From assembly GCA_003514455.1 (NCBI GenBank), contig DOQH01000039.1, positions 1-14,215 of the forward strand: a DNA stretch of 14,215 bases. The letters run 5' to 3'. Positions 5,632 to 11,668 of the stretch are shown here, in pieces (position 1 is the first letter of the stretch; the number at the start of each line of letters is the position of its first letter). The notes beneath the pieces were generated by a model. The model was not told the origin of the DNA. It did no database searches and worked only from the letters and a program-made list of their open reading frames with translations. Made by a program: the position numbers and the translations under genes. The DNA comes from Candidatus Magasanikiibacteriota bacterium. GTDB taxonomy: Bacteria > Patescibacteriota > Patescibacteriia > Magasanikbacterales > UBA10003.

Positions 5632-5704
5632 GAGATTGAGCTTAATTTAATCTCCCGTGGAAATTGAGAAATGCCTTGATTATCCATGGTTAACACAAGG
5701 CATT
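5632..5704 (+). promoter_or_regulatory. Two-hairpin leader of rpsO, candidate S15 autoregulatory element
   Basis: Hairpin A pairs GAGATT (5632-5637) with AATCTC (5649-5654). Hairpin B pairs ATGCCTTG (5671-5678) with CAAGGCAT (5696-5703) around a 17-base loop and ends one base before the ATG at 5705. No Shine-Dalgarno is apparent. S15 represses its own translation through leader structures in several bacteria, with different architectures. Autoregulation here is inferred from position only. Confidence 0.55.
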
Positions 5705-6046
5705 ATGTTAGACAAAAATTTAAAGGAGAAGATCATTGAAAAATTTAAAACACATGAGAACGACACAGGCTCGACCGAGGTGCAGATTGCCATTCTCACG
5801 GAAGAAATCAAACAACTTTTGGGGCATTTGAAGACACACAAAAAAGACAATTCTTCGCGCCGCGGACTTTTACGCAAAGTAAATGAACGCCGCCGTTTGC
5901 TGAAATACTTGGAAAATGAAAATCCCAAAAGCTATTTAAACATTATCGCGACTCTCAAACTTAAAAAAACCGCCACTATGGCGGCCAAACAGCTGGCTGA
6001 AGAGGAGGATGAAGTTGTTATTCCCGCCTCTCCCGTGGCTGAATAA
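5705..6046 (+). CDS. rpsO: 30S ribosomal protein S15
   Basis: A 113-residue protein; residues 1-88 are canonical S15: LKEKIIEKFKTHENDTGSTEVQIAILT, then HLKTHKKDNSSRRGLLRKVNERRRLLKYL (41-69), and SYLNIIATLKLKK. S15 binds 16S rRNA early in 30S assembly. The usual length is about 89 residues; here a tail of about 25 residues follows (AAKQLAEEEDEVVIPASPVAE region), partly acidic. I reject the upstream GTG start at 5657, which would translate the leader hairpin; ATG at 5705 matches the family N-terminus. The next gene starts 5 bases after the stop, so cotranscription is likely. Confidence 0.95.
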   Translation: MLDKNLKEKIIEKFKTHENDTGSTEVQIAILTEEIKQLLGHLKTHKKDNSSRRGLLRKVNERRRLLKYLENENPKSYLNIIATLKLKKTATMAAKQLAEEEDEVVIPASPVAE

Positions 6047-6051
6047 TCAAT

Positions 6052-6588
6052 ATGATAAAACATCCTGAACAACGCGTGGGCATTTTTATTGATGTTCAAA
6101 ATCTTTATTACAGCGCGAAAAATCTTTTTGACGCCAAAGTGAATTTCGGCGAAATTGTCAAAGCGGGCGTGGCTGATAGAAAACTTATCCGCGCAATCGC
6201 TTATGTGGTAAAAACGCCGACAGGCGAGGAAAAACCGTTTTTTGCGGCCCTGACCAATTTGGGAATTGAAACAAAAGAACGCGATTTGCAGATTTTTTTC
6301 GGCGGGGCTAAAAAAGCCGATTGGGATGTGGGTATTACCATTGACGCGGTGCGGCTTTCCCCCAGCTTGGACGCGATTATTTTGGTTTCGGGCGACGGCG
6401 ACTATATTCCATTGGTTGAGTATTTGCAAAATCAAGGCAAGCAAGTTGAGGTCATGGCTTTTAAAGAAACATCTTCTTCAAAATTAATGGAGGTGGTTGA
6501 TGGCTACACTGATTTGTCAGATGACAAAAAAAGATTTCTGATTATGGATAAAAACGCGGAAAGAAAAGTGAGATTTAAAAAAATATAG
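6052..6588 (+). CDS. NYN-domain (LabA/DUF88-like) putative ribonuclease
   Basis: A 178-residue protein with the PIN-like NYN fold motifs: GIFIDVQNLYYS with D14 and N17, KADWDVGITIDAVRL (89-102, D92 and D98), and LVSGDGDYIPLVEYLQNQGKQVEV (111-134, D115 and D117). These acidic residues form the predicted metal-binding nuclease site. The C-terminus ends in a short basic stretch (NAERKVRFKK). Family members are thought to act in RNA metabolism; the substrate is unknown. It lies 5 bases after rpsO and is followed by a terminator, so rpsO and this gene form a two-gene operon. Its place between S15 and the pnp region puts it among RNA-handling genes. Confidence 0.88.
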   Translation: MIKHPEQRVGIFIDVQNLYYSAKNLFDAKVNFGEIVKAGVADRKLIRAIAYVVKTPTGEEKPFFAALTNLGIETKERDLQIFFGGAKKADWDVGITIDAVRLSPSLDAIILVSGDGDYIPLVEYLQNQGKQVEVMAFKETSSSKLMEVVDGYTDLSDDKKRFLIMDKNAERKVRFKKI

Positions 6589-6609
6589 ACAATAAAACTT
6601 CTTAAAAAA

Positions 6610-6640
6610 TAAAAGTGGCTCGCAAGGGTCGCTTTTTTTA
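6610..6640 (+). terminator. Terminator of the rpsO operon (possibly bidirectional)
   Basis: AAGTGGC (6613-6619) and GTCGCTT (6628-6634) form a 7-bp stem with G-T wobbles, followed by a T-run to about 6639. The A-rich left flank would also give a T-run for the convergent minus-strand gene, whose stop overlaps it at 6638-6640. Confidence 0.7.
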
Positions 6641-7198
6641 AAACAATGTACTTTTTAATTCTTTTTTGCACTCGCGATAATCAGGAAAAGCTCGCGCCAA
6701 TAAATTCCAAAAATCGCGCGAGTGATTAAATACTTGCAAATGGCACAGTTCATGCGCCACAATGTATTCAGCCAGTCGTTCCGACAAAAAAATAATTTTG
6801 TAATTAAAATTCAAATTTTTCTTTTTAGAACAACTGCCCCAGCGGGTTTTGTGATTTTTTATCGCTATTTTTCCAAACGAAAATTTGTATATTTTATTTA
6901 TCTCCTCGACTTTCGTTCGCACAAATTCGCGCGCCTGCTCGCGATGTTTTTTATACTCTCTTCGTCCTCCGCCAATCCGCACGGTTTTACCCAATCGCAA
7001 AAAATAATCCATTTTTTCCAACACCCAACTCGCCTTTTCTTTTAAAAATCTCTCAATTTTATGCTCGCCAAAATCAATTGGCACGGTAACAATCACGCTC
7101 GCGTCACAATAAATCGCCACGCGTAAAAGACGCGCTCGCGCGCTCTTTTTTAATGCGTACTCAACCTCGCGCCCACGCAGCACTGTTTTTTTCATCAT
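6638..7198 (-). CDS. YgjP-like (DUF45) zinc metallopeptidase
   Basis: A 186-residue protein of the YgjP/SprT-related M48-like group. The zinc site is HELCHLQVFNH at 149-159, i.e. HExxH with the third histidine in the usual xxxxNH position, followed by SRDFW. The conserved RWGSC segment (KTRWGSCSKKKNLNFNYKIIFLSERLAEYIVAHE) precedes it. The N-terminal part is basic and contains the typical RARLLRVAIYCDASVIVTVP strand region. Family members are predicted cytoplasmic peptidases of uncertain role. It is transcribed against its neighbours, convergent with the rpsO operon and divergent from pnp, so it is monocistronic. ATGs at 7198 and 7195 are both possible starts. Confidence 0.88.
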   Translation of the reverse strand: MMKKTVLRGREVEYALKKSARARLLRVAIYCDASVIVTVPIDFGEHKIERFLKEKASWVLEKMDYFLRLGKTVRIGGGRREYKKHREQAREFVRTKVEEINKIYKFSFGKIAIKNHKTRWGSCSKKKNLNFNYKIIFLSERLAEYIVAHELCHLQVFNHSRDFWNLLARAFPDYRECKKELKSTLF

Positions 7199-7260
7199 AC
7201 AAAAATCTTACAACTCCATTTTATCTCTATAATCTGTTAAAAGCAACTTTTTAAAAAAAC

Positions 7261-7289
7261 TTGCCATTTTCAGCCAAACCTGCTACAAT
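7261..7289 (+). promoter_or_regulatory. Promoter of pnp
   Basis: -35 TTGCCA (7261-7266, 5 of 6), a 17-base spacer and -10 TACAAT (7284-7289, 5 of 6). The start would be near 7296, giving a leader of about 90 nt. Confidence 0.75.
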
Positions 7290-7315
7290 TCAATCAACTT
7301 AATAATTAATTCAGT

Positions 7316-7369
7316 TGGTCCAAAAACACAGAGACCGCGGAAAACGCACGGTCTTCAGCTTTTGGACCA
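7316..7369 (+). promoter_or_regulatory. Long pnp leader hairpin (candidate RNase III/PNPase autoregulation site)
   Basis: TGGTCCAAAA (7316-7325) pairs perfectly with TTTTGGACCA (7360-7369). After a small internal loop, GACCGCG (7333-7339) pairs with CGC-A-CGGTC (7345-7353, one bulged A) around GAAAA. The total is about 17-20 bp. It ends 16 bases before the pnp ATG. E. coli pnp is autoregulated through RNase III cleavage of a leader hairpin; a similar role here is inferred. Confidence 0.65.
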
Positions 7370-7385
7370 GCATAAGCCAAAATTT

Positions 7386-9611
7386 ATGGTCCAAAAATTC
7401 TCTTGCGAGTGGGGCGGTAAAACCCTCACCGTAGAGGTTGGTAAATTTACCAACCAAACTAATGGTTCCTGCACTGTTCAGTACGGGGACACTGTTGTTT
7501 TAGCGTCAACTGTCATGAGCAAAAAACCGCGCGAAGGCGTGGATTTTTTCCCATTAATGGTGGAGTTTGAAGAAAAACTTTATGCCGCCGGTTTAATCAA
7601 AGGATCCCGCTTTATCAAACGCGAAGGTCGGCCAAGCGACGAATCCATTCTTTCCGGCCGCATGATTGACCGCGCCATCCGCCCGCTTTTTGACGATACG
7701 GTCAGAAATGAAGTGCAGGCAGTGGTGGCTGTGCTGTCTTTTGACGGAGAAAACGACCCTGATGTACTGGGACTCGTGGCCGCGTCTTGCGCTTTGGCGA
7801 TTTCCGACATTCCTTGGAAAGGCCCGATTGGCGGCATTCGCATTGGACAAATTAATAACGAATGGGTTATCAATCCATCTTATGAAGCGCGTTTAAAAAG
7901 CACTATGGATTTGGTGGTGGCCGGCACGCCTGAAAAAGTAATAATGCTTGAAGCTGGCGCCAATGAAGTACCGGAAGAAACCGTGCTGGAAGGTATTATT
8001 TTCGGTCAAAAACATTTAAAAGAAGTAATGGATTTGATCAAAAAAGTACAAAAAGCTATTGGCAAAGAAAAAATTGTGTTAAAACAGGATCTGGACGCTG
8101 ATGAAGACACTTCTGCCGCAAGTGAAAATGAATTACTGGATATTGCTCGCGAATTTATCAAAGCCAATGTTGCCAAACATTTTTTTGATAAAAATCTTAC
8201 AATTAAAGCTGAACGATTTTCCGCTTTTGATTCTTTATCCAAAGAATTGGAAGGTCATTTGCAAGAAAAAAATATCGGCAAAGACCGCCGCAAACTTATT
8301 TTTTCCAGATACAAACTGATAGTGGAAGAATTTATCACGGAAAAAATCATTAAAGAAAAAAAACGGGTGGATGGCCGCTCTATTAAAGATATTCGTCCGC
8401 TCACCGCTGAAGCAGCTGTGCTGCCCCGCACCCATGGTTCCGCCTTATTTTCCCGCGGTGAAACACAGGTCTTGAGCACAATTACCTTGGGTTCACCCGC
8501 CGCTGTGCAAACACTGGAAGGTATTGAGGGCGCGAGCAAAAAACGCTACATGCATCACTACAATTTTCCTCCATATAGCGTTGGCGAAGTTGGACCGATG
8601 CGCGGCCCGGGACGGCGCGATATCGGCCATGGAGCTTTGGCGGAAAAGGCCTTGGTGCCTGTTTTGCCAAGCAAAGAGGACTTCCCCTACACCATTCGCG
8701 TGGTTTCGGAAGTGCTTGGCTCCAATGGTTCTTCTTCAATGGCTTCAACTTGCGGCTCATCACTGGCTTTGATGGATGCCGGCGTGCCGATTAAATCTCA
8801 TGTTGCCGGCGTGGCTATTGGTTTGGCTTCCAATTTCAATCAAGGTGGAAATGATTATCAAATTTTAACTGACTTGCAGGATTTGGAAGATGGCAAGGGC
8901 GGAATGGATTTTAAAGTTGCCGGCACAGTCAATGGCATTACCGCCATACAAATGGATACTAAAACCGACGGTCTGATTGAAAAAATTATTGAGGAAACAC
9001 TGTCACGAGCTCGTGAAGCGCGGATGAAGGTTTTGGAAATAATGAATGGGGCGCTACCTGTCGCGCGTGCTGAATTATCCCAATATGCTCCGCGCATTGT
9101 CGCTTTCAAAATTGACATTGATAAGATTCGCGAGGTCATCGGACCCGGCGGCAAGGTTATCAATAAAATAATTGAAGACACCGGCGTGGAAATTGATATT
9201 GAACAAGATGGCACAGTTTCTATCACAGCTGTAAATAAAGAAGCGTTGGAAAAAGCGGAAAAAATAGTGAGAGATATTGTTAAAGAAGTTGAGCCGGGTG
9301 AAATTTACGATGGAACAGTTACCCGCTTAATGGACTTTGGCGCGTTTGTGGAGGTATTGCCTGGTAAAGAGGGATTGGTACATATTTCCGAAATGGCTTG
9401 GGGCAGAACCAATAGTGTTGAAGATGTTGTACAAGTCGGCGATAGTGTGAAAGTGAAAGTGAAAGAAATTGATGATATGGGCAGAACTAATTTAACAATG
9501 AAAGAACTCTTGCCCAAACCCGATGGCTATGTTGATCGTCCACCAATGGAGCGCCGGCCGCGCCCCAGCGGAAACAATGACCGCCGCGGAGGCGGACGAC
9601 GGAGATTTTAA
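7386..9611 (+). CDS. pnp: Polyribonucleotide nucleotidyltransferase (PNPase)
   Basis: This phosphate-dependent 3'-5' exoribonuclease has 741 residues from ATG 7386. Domains in order: first RNase PH domain (VQYGDTVVLAS..., FFPLMVEFEEKLYAAG, IKREGRPSDESILSGRMIDRAIRPLF), all-helical linker, second RNase PH domain (SRGETQVLSTITLGS, then FPPYSVGEVGPMRGPGRRDIGHG, SNGSSSMASTCG and DLEDGKGGMDFKVAGT), KH domain (IREVIGPGGKVINKIIEDTGVEIDI) and S1 domain (GTVTRLMDFGAFVEVLPGKEGLVHISE). A basic Arg/Gly-rich tail ends it. The in-frame TTG at 7362 lies inside the leader hairpin; ATG 7386 (MVQKFSCEWGGKTLTVEVG) fits the family N-terminus. The gene has its own promoter and terminator, with the NYN and YgjP-like genes separating it from rpsO, unlike the adjacent rpsO-pnp of E. 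coli. Confidence 0.97.
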   Translation: MVQKFSCEWGGKTLTVEVGKFTNQTNGSCTVQYGDTVVLASTVMSKKPREGVDFFPLMVEFEEKLYAAGLIKGSRFIKREGRPSDESILSGRMIDRAIRPLFDDTVRNEVQAVVAVLSFDGENDPDVLGLVAASCALAISDIPWKGPIGGIRIGQINNEWVINPSYEARLKSTMDLVVAGTPEKVIMLEAGANEVPEETVLEGIIFGQKHLKEVMDLIKKVQKAIGKEKIVLKQDLDADEDTSAASENELLDIAREFIKANVAKHFFDKNLTIKAERFSAFDSLSKELEGHLQEKNIGKDRRKLIFSRYKLIVEEFITEKIIKEKKRVDGRSIKDIRPLTAEAAVLPRTHGSALFSRGETQVLSTITLGSPAAVQTLEGIEGASKKRYMHHYNFPPYSVGEVGPMRGPGRRDIGHGALAEKALVPVLPSKEDFPYTIRVVSEVLGSNGSSSMASTCGSSLALMDAGVPIKSHVAGVAIGLASNFNQGGNDYQILTDLQDLEDGKGGMDFKVAGTVNGITAIQMDTKTDGLIEKIIEETLSRAREARMKVLEIMNGALPVARAELSQYAPRIVAFKIDIDKIREVIGPGGKVINKIIEDTGVEIDIEQDGTVSITAVNKEALEKAEKIVRDIVKEVEPGEIYDGTVTRLMDFGAFVEVLPGKEGLVHISEMAWGRTNSVEDVVQVGDSVKVKVKEIDDMGRTNLTMKELLPKPDGYVDRPPMERRPRPSGNNDRRGGGRRRF

Positions 9612-9617
9612 TCACAC

Positions 9618-9654
9618 AAAAACAGGCTTGTAAGTATCTACAAGCCTGTTTTTT
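9618..9654 (+). terminator. Intrinsic terminator of pnp
   Basis: AACAGGCTTGTA (9621-9632) pairs perfectly with TACAAGCCTGTT (9639-9650) around a 6-base loop, with AAA/TTT extension and a T-tract. It starts 7 bases after the pnp stop. Confidence 0.95.
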
Positions 9655-9674
9655 AGTATTAAAGTAAATATTTG

Positions 9675-9707
9675 TACTGGAAGTGAGTTTTAAATTTACT
9701 TCCAGTA
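9675..9707. repeat. 10-bp inverted repeat downstream of pnp
   Basis: TACTGGAAGT (9675-9684) and ACTTCCAGTA (9698-9707) are perfect inverted arms around a 13-base AT-rich spacer. No T-tract follows, so it is not a second terminator. Function unknown. Confidence 0.6.
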
Positions 9708-9715
9708 AAGAAATC

Positions 9716-9849
9716 AAAATTTGTCTAATATAGTCTATACAAATTTTCCAATAAAAGTTTTCCACTTTAAGCAGGCACACCCTGTGGATAACTTGCTCAT
9801 AACCCATACTTTATCCCCAGATTTGTATAGTATAGTGTAGACAAATTTT
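9716..9849. repeat. Large inverted repeat with quasi-palindromic arms around DnaA boxes
   Basis: The left arm 9716-9747 and right arm 9819-9849 are imperfect inverted copies: AAAATTTGTCTA...CTATACAAATTT against its complement with about four differences. Each arm is itself close to palindromic (ATTTGT...ACAAAT). The 71 bases between contain DnaA-box sequences TGTGGATAA (9783-9791) and TTATCCCCA (9811-9819). Nothing here encodes protein. It may be part of an origin or a dimeric protein-binding site. Confidence 0.6.
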
Positions 9850-9916
9850 CTGTTGATAAGTTTGCAAAAATTCCAAATTATAGCTAGTTTTAGAGAAAAA
9901 ACAAAACTTATACACA
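9783..9916. promoter_or_regulatory. DnaA-box cluster near dnaN
   Basis: Four DnaA-box-like 9-mers lie within 134 bases: TGTGGATAA (9783-9791, complement of the perfect TTATCCACA), TTATCCCCA (9811-9819), TGTTGATAA (9851-9859, one mismatch) and TTATACACA (9908-9916, one mismatch). The setting is AT-rich and about 380 bases beyond the dnaN stop. They could be origin sites or DnaA control of the RNA promoter at 9923-9951. Confidence 0.6.
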
Positions 9917-9922
9917 CCAGTG

Positions 9923-9951
9923 TTGACAAGTACTGTTTTTCATGGTATAAT
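9923..9951 (+). promoter_or_regulatory. Perfect consensus promoter of the unidentified RNA
   Basis: TTGACA (9923-9928), a 17-base spacer and TATAAT (9946-9951): both hexamers and spacing are ideal. Start near 9958. A DnaA-box-like 9-mer ends 6 bases before the -35. Confidence 0.88.
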
Positions 9952-9957
9952 ATATAT

Positions 9958-10229
9958 CAGAAGAGTTGTTCTTTTCAGCTTTACTCCATTACTCTATGGT
10001 GTCCCAACTGGGACAAGTATGGTTTTTAACTGAAACTAGTTATAAACCACCAAAGGGTAAAAGGAGAAGAAACAAGTCCTTGAAGAAAGTATATTCGCCA
10101 TTTAACCGTCTGCAGGTTAGTAGACGGTTTACTCCGATTATCTCGGGGTAGACGAGTTCGCTTCTTGGATTAACAAGGGCGACTCGCCATTAAACAACAT
10201 TATGTTTTGGGCTCAAAAGTCGCCCTTTT
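9958..10229 (+). ncRNA. Structured non-coding RNA of about 270 nt, family not recognised
   Basis: Transcription from the perfect promoter would run to an intrinsic terminator at 10177-10229. Visible helices in order: TTTACTC/GGGTAAA (9980-9986 with 10055-10061) enclosing GTCCC-AACT-GGGAC (10001-10014) and an 11-bp hairpin with one mismatch, GGTTTTTAACT/AGTTATAAACC (10021-10048); AAGGA/TCCTT (10062-10082 region); AACCGTCT/AGACGGTT (10104-10129); ACTCCGA/TCGGGGT (10131-10149); then the terminator stem. I looked for signatures of tmRNA (tRNA-like ends, Ala-rich tag), RNase P RNA (GAGGAAAGTCC), SRP RNA (GGAAGNAGC) and 6S (single long rod) and found none. The only frame (61 codons from TTG) has no protein features. 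The strong promoter suggests abundant expression. Confidence 0.6.
10177..10229 (+). terminator. Terminator of the unidentified RNA
   Basis: GGGCGACT (10177-10184) pairs perfectly with AGTCGCCC (10218-10225), followed by TTTT (10226-10229). The loop is long (33 bases). An alternative helix, CGAGT-T-CGC (10153-10161) with GCGACTCG (10179-10186), would disrupt it. Confidence 0.7.
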
Positions 10230-10253
10230 AGCGTTTTAGAGAGAGAAAGAATT

Positions 10254-10278
10254 AAAAAACCGCCTATTTTGAGGCGGC
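10254..10278 (-). terminator. Terminator of dnaN
   Basis: CCGCCT (10260-10265) and AGGCGG (10272-10277) form a GC-rich stem, followed on the minus strand by six T (10254-10259). It begins about 16 bases after the dnaN stop. T-richness on the other side makes it possibly bidirectional. Confidence 0.88.
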
Positions 10279-10293
10279 TTTTCATTTTTAGAT

Positions 10294-11448
10294 CTATTCT
10301 TTAATCGGCATGATTATATACAAATAACCACTGCTGTTTTTAGACGACAATACACAGGGAGAATTTGGTGAGATCACCTTTAATACTGCCTCTTCCGCGA
10401 CTAAATTCATAAGCCCATCCAATAAATAGCGATAATTCAGCAAAATATGATTATCCTCACCTTCAATTTGGCACAATTCTTCGCTTGTATAATTACCTAA
10501 TTGGCCATTAGTTGATACAAATGTCGTCTTTTGCTCGTTACCGGCCTTAAAGGTCAACACAATGCCATTTATGCCTACATTAGAGAATAAACTGGCGGCT
10601 TTTATTCTTTTTATCCACTCAGCCACATTAAATGAAATACTGGTTTTAGAACTGGCAGGAATAATTTGACGATAATCAGGATACTGCCCTTCAATTAAAC
10701 GGGAAACAAGCTCTACCATGCCAAAAGAAAACAAAATCTGACTGTCAGACACCACTATTTCCACAGGTTGCTCTTCTTCCAAATCTTCATGATAAGTGGA
10801 AACAATCCGCAAAATCTCTTGCAAAGCCCTCACAGGCACAATAACTTTGGATGTTTCGGCGCTATAGCTCTTATTGGATAAATTTTCCAATAATTTCACC
10901 TCTTTTTCAGCCAAACGATAACTATCTGTAGCCGCTGACACCAAGTGCCATTGCTTATAATCCGGATTAAAATTAAGCAAAACCCCGCCCAATTCCGGCC
11001 TGGCCTCGTTTTTAGAAGCTGCAAAAATCACTTTTTGCGCCATTTCCTTAAAATCAGCCACTTTTAATCCATACACCTTTTTTCTTTCCAATTGCGGCAC
11101 CAAAGGAAAATCCACTGCCACATTACCCTTGATCGTGGTTTTATCGCTCGCGCTCTGCACCAACAACTCACTATCTTTTTGTTCAACATCAACTCTCCCA
11201 GGGGAACTCACAGATAAATAGTCAGTTAAAAGCCGGCATGGCACTGTAAAATCCCCTTCTTCATCAACTTTGGCTCGCAATCGGCAACTGATAGCCATTT
11301 CCAAGTTTGTAGTCACCAGTTTTAATTCCTTGTTTTCAATTTTTATTAAAACATTATTTAAAATCGGCAAGGAAATATTTTTTCCGGCTGCGTGACTTAC
11401 CACCTGTAATCCTTGTAAAAGGTTTTCTTGTGTACAAGAAAATTTCAT
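10294..11448 (-). CDS. dnaN: DNA polymerase III subunit beta (sliding clamp)
   Basis: A 384-residue clamp that encircles DNA as a dimer and tethers polymerase III. The N-terminus MKFSCTQENLLQGLQVVSHAAGKNISLPILNNVLIK is typical. Three clamp domains follow: about 1-120 (TTNLEMAISCRLRAKV), 128-255 (DFKEMAQKVIFAASKNEARPELGGVLLNF, AATDSYRLAEKEV) and 256-384 (ASSKTSISFNVAEWIKRIKAASLFSN). The C-terminal end YLYIIMPIKE corresponds to the usual MPMR-like end; the slightly different last residues are not alarming. Length is normal. It lies downstream of dnaA on the same strand with 220 bases between, but has a likely promoter of its own in that gap. Confidence 0.96.
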   Translation of the reverse strand: MKFSCTQENLLQGLQVVSHAAGKNISLPILNNVLIKIENKELKLVTTNLEMAISCRLRAKVDEEGDFTVPCRLLTDYLSVSSPGRVDVEQKDSELLVQSASDKTTIKGNVAVDFPLVPQLERKKVYGLKVADFKEMAQKVIFAASKNEARPELGGVLLNFNPDYKQWHLVSAATDSYRLAEKEVKLLENLSNKSYSAETSKVIVPVRALQEILRIVSTYHEDLEEEQPVEIVVSDSQILFSFGMVELVSRLIEGQYPDYRQIIPASSKTSISFNVAEWIKRIKAASLFSNVGINGIVLTFKAGNEQKTTFVSTNGQLGNYTSEELCQIEGEDNHILLNYRYLLDGLMNLVAEEAVLKVISPNSPCVLSSKNSSGYLYIIMPIKE

Positions 11449-11456
11449 ATTGGTTG

Positions 11457-11664
11457 TTATATTGAGTTATATATATAAATAGTAATAATAACAAGGGGGT
11501 GTATAAGACGCGGTAAATGCGACAAATGAATTTAAAATCTTGTGGAAAACCATGTGTGTGAGTAGTGTGCAAAGTTGTGTATAAAAATGTGGATAAAAGT
11601 TGAAGAAAGAAAAGTGGTGAAAATAGTAACAGTTTGTTGTGTTTTTGTCAGTAGATTATCCACC
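11457..11664. other. Probable oriC element in the dnaA-dnaN gap
   Basis: DnaA-box-like 9-mers in order: GGTGTATAA (11498-11506), TGTGGAAAA (11541-11549), TGTGTATAA (11576-11584), TGTGGATAA (11588-11596, perfect) and TTATCCACC (11656-11664, opposite orientation). A strongly AT-rich stretch at 11457-11492 containing TAGTAATAATAA is a candidate unwinding element with DnaA-trio-like triplets. There is no ORF. An origin next to dnaA, with rpmH-rnpA diverging beyond it, is the classical bacterial arrangement. Confidence 0.72.
11466..11494 (-). promoter_or_regulatory. Likely promoter of dnaN
   Basis: On the minus strand TTGTTA (11489-11494), 17-base spacer and TATAAC (11466-11471, 5 of 6) lie just upstream of dnaN, giving a leader of about 11 nt. 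The region is very AT-rich, so chance matches are possible. Confidence 0.45.
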
Positions 11665-11668
11665 TGTT

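Noticed and set aside
5657..5704. GTG start adding 16 residues to S15
   Set aside because: The extra codons translate the leader hairpin; S15 proteins begin at the following ATG.
7362..7385. Upstream TTG start for pnp
   Set aside because: It lies in the 3' arm of the leader hairpin; ATG 7386 matches the family's N-terminus.
7580..9517. Minus-strand frames within pnp
   Set aside because: Shadows of the strongly conserved PNPase frame, with low-complexity Ser/Thr-rich translations and no motifs.
9966..10151. 61-codon plus-strand frame
   Set aside because: Needs a TTG start with no ribosome binding site, lies wholly inside the structured RNA, and has no protein-family features.
9958..10229. 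tmRNA, including a possible tag ORF reading KEKKQVLEESIFAI before a TAA near 10103
   Set aside because: No tRNA-like acceptor/T-arm at either end, no CCA, no Ala-Ala-type tag end.
9958..10229. RNase P RNA, SRP RNA or 6S RNA
   Set aside because: No GAGGAAAGTCC block, no SRP GGAAG/GCAGC apical motif, and the hairpins are in series rather than one long rod.
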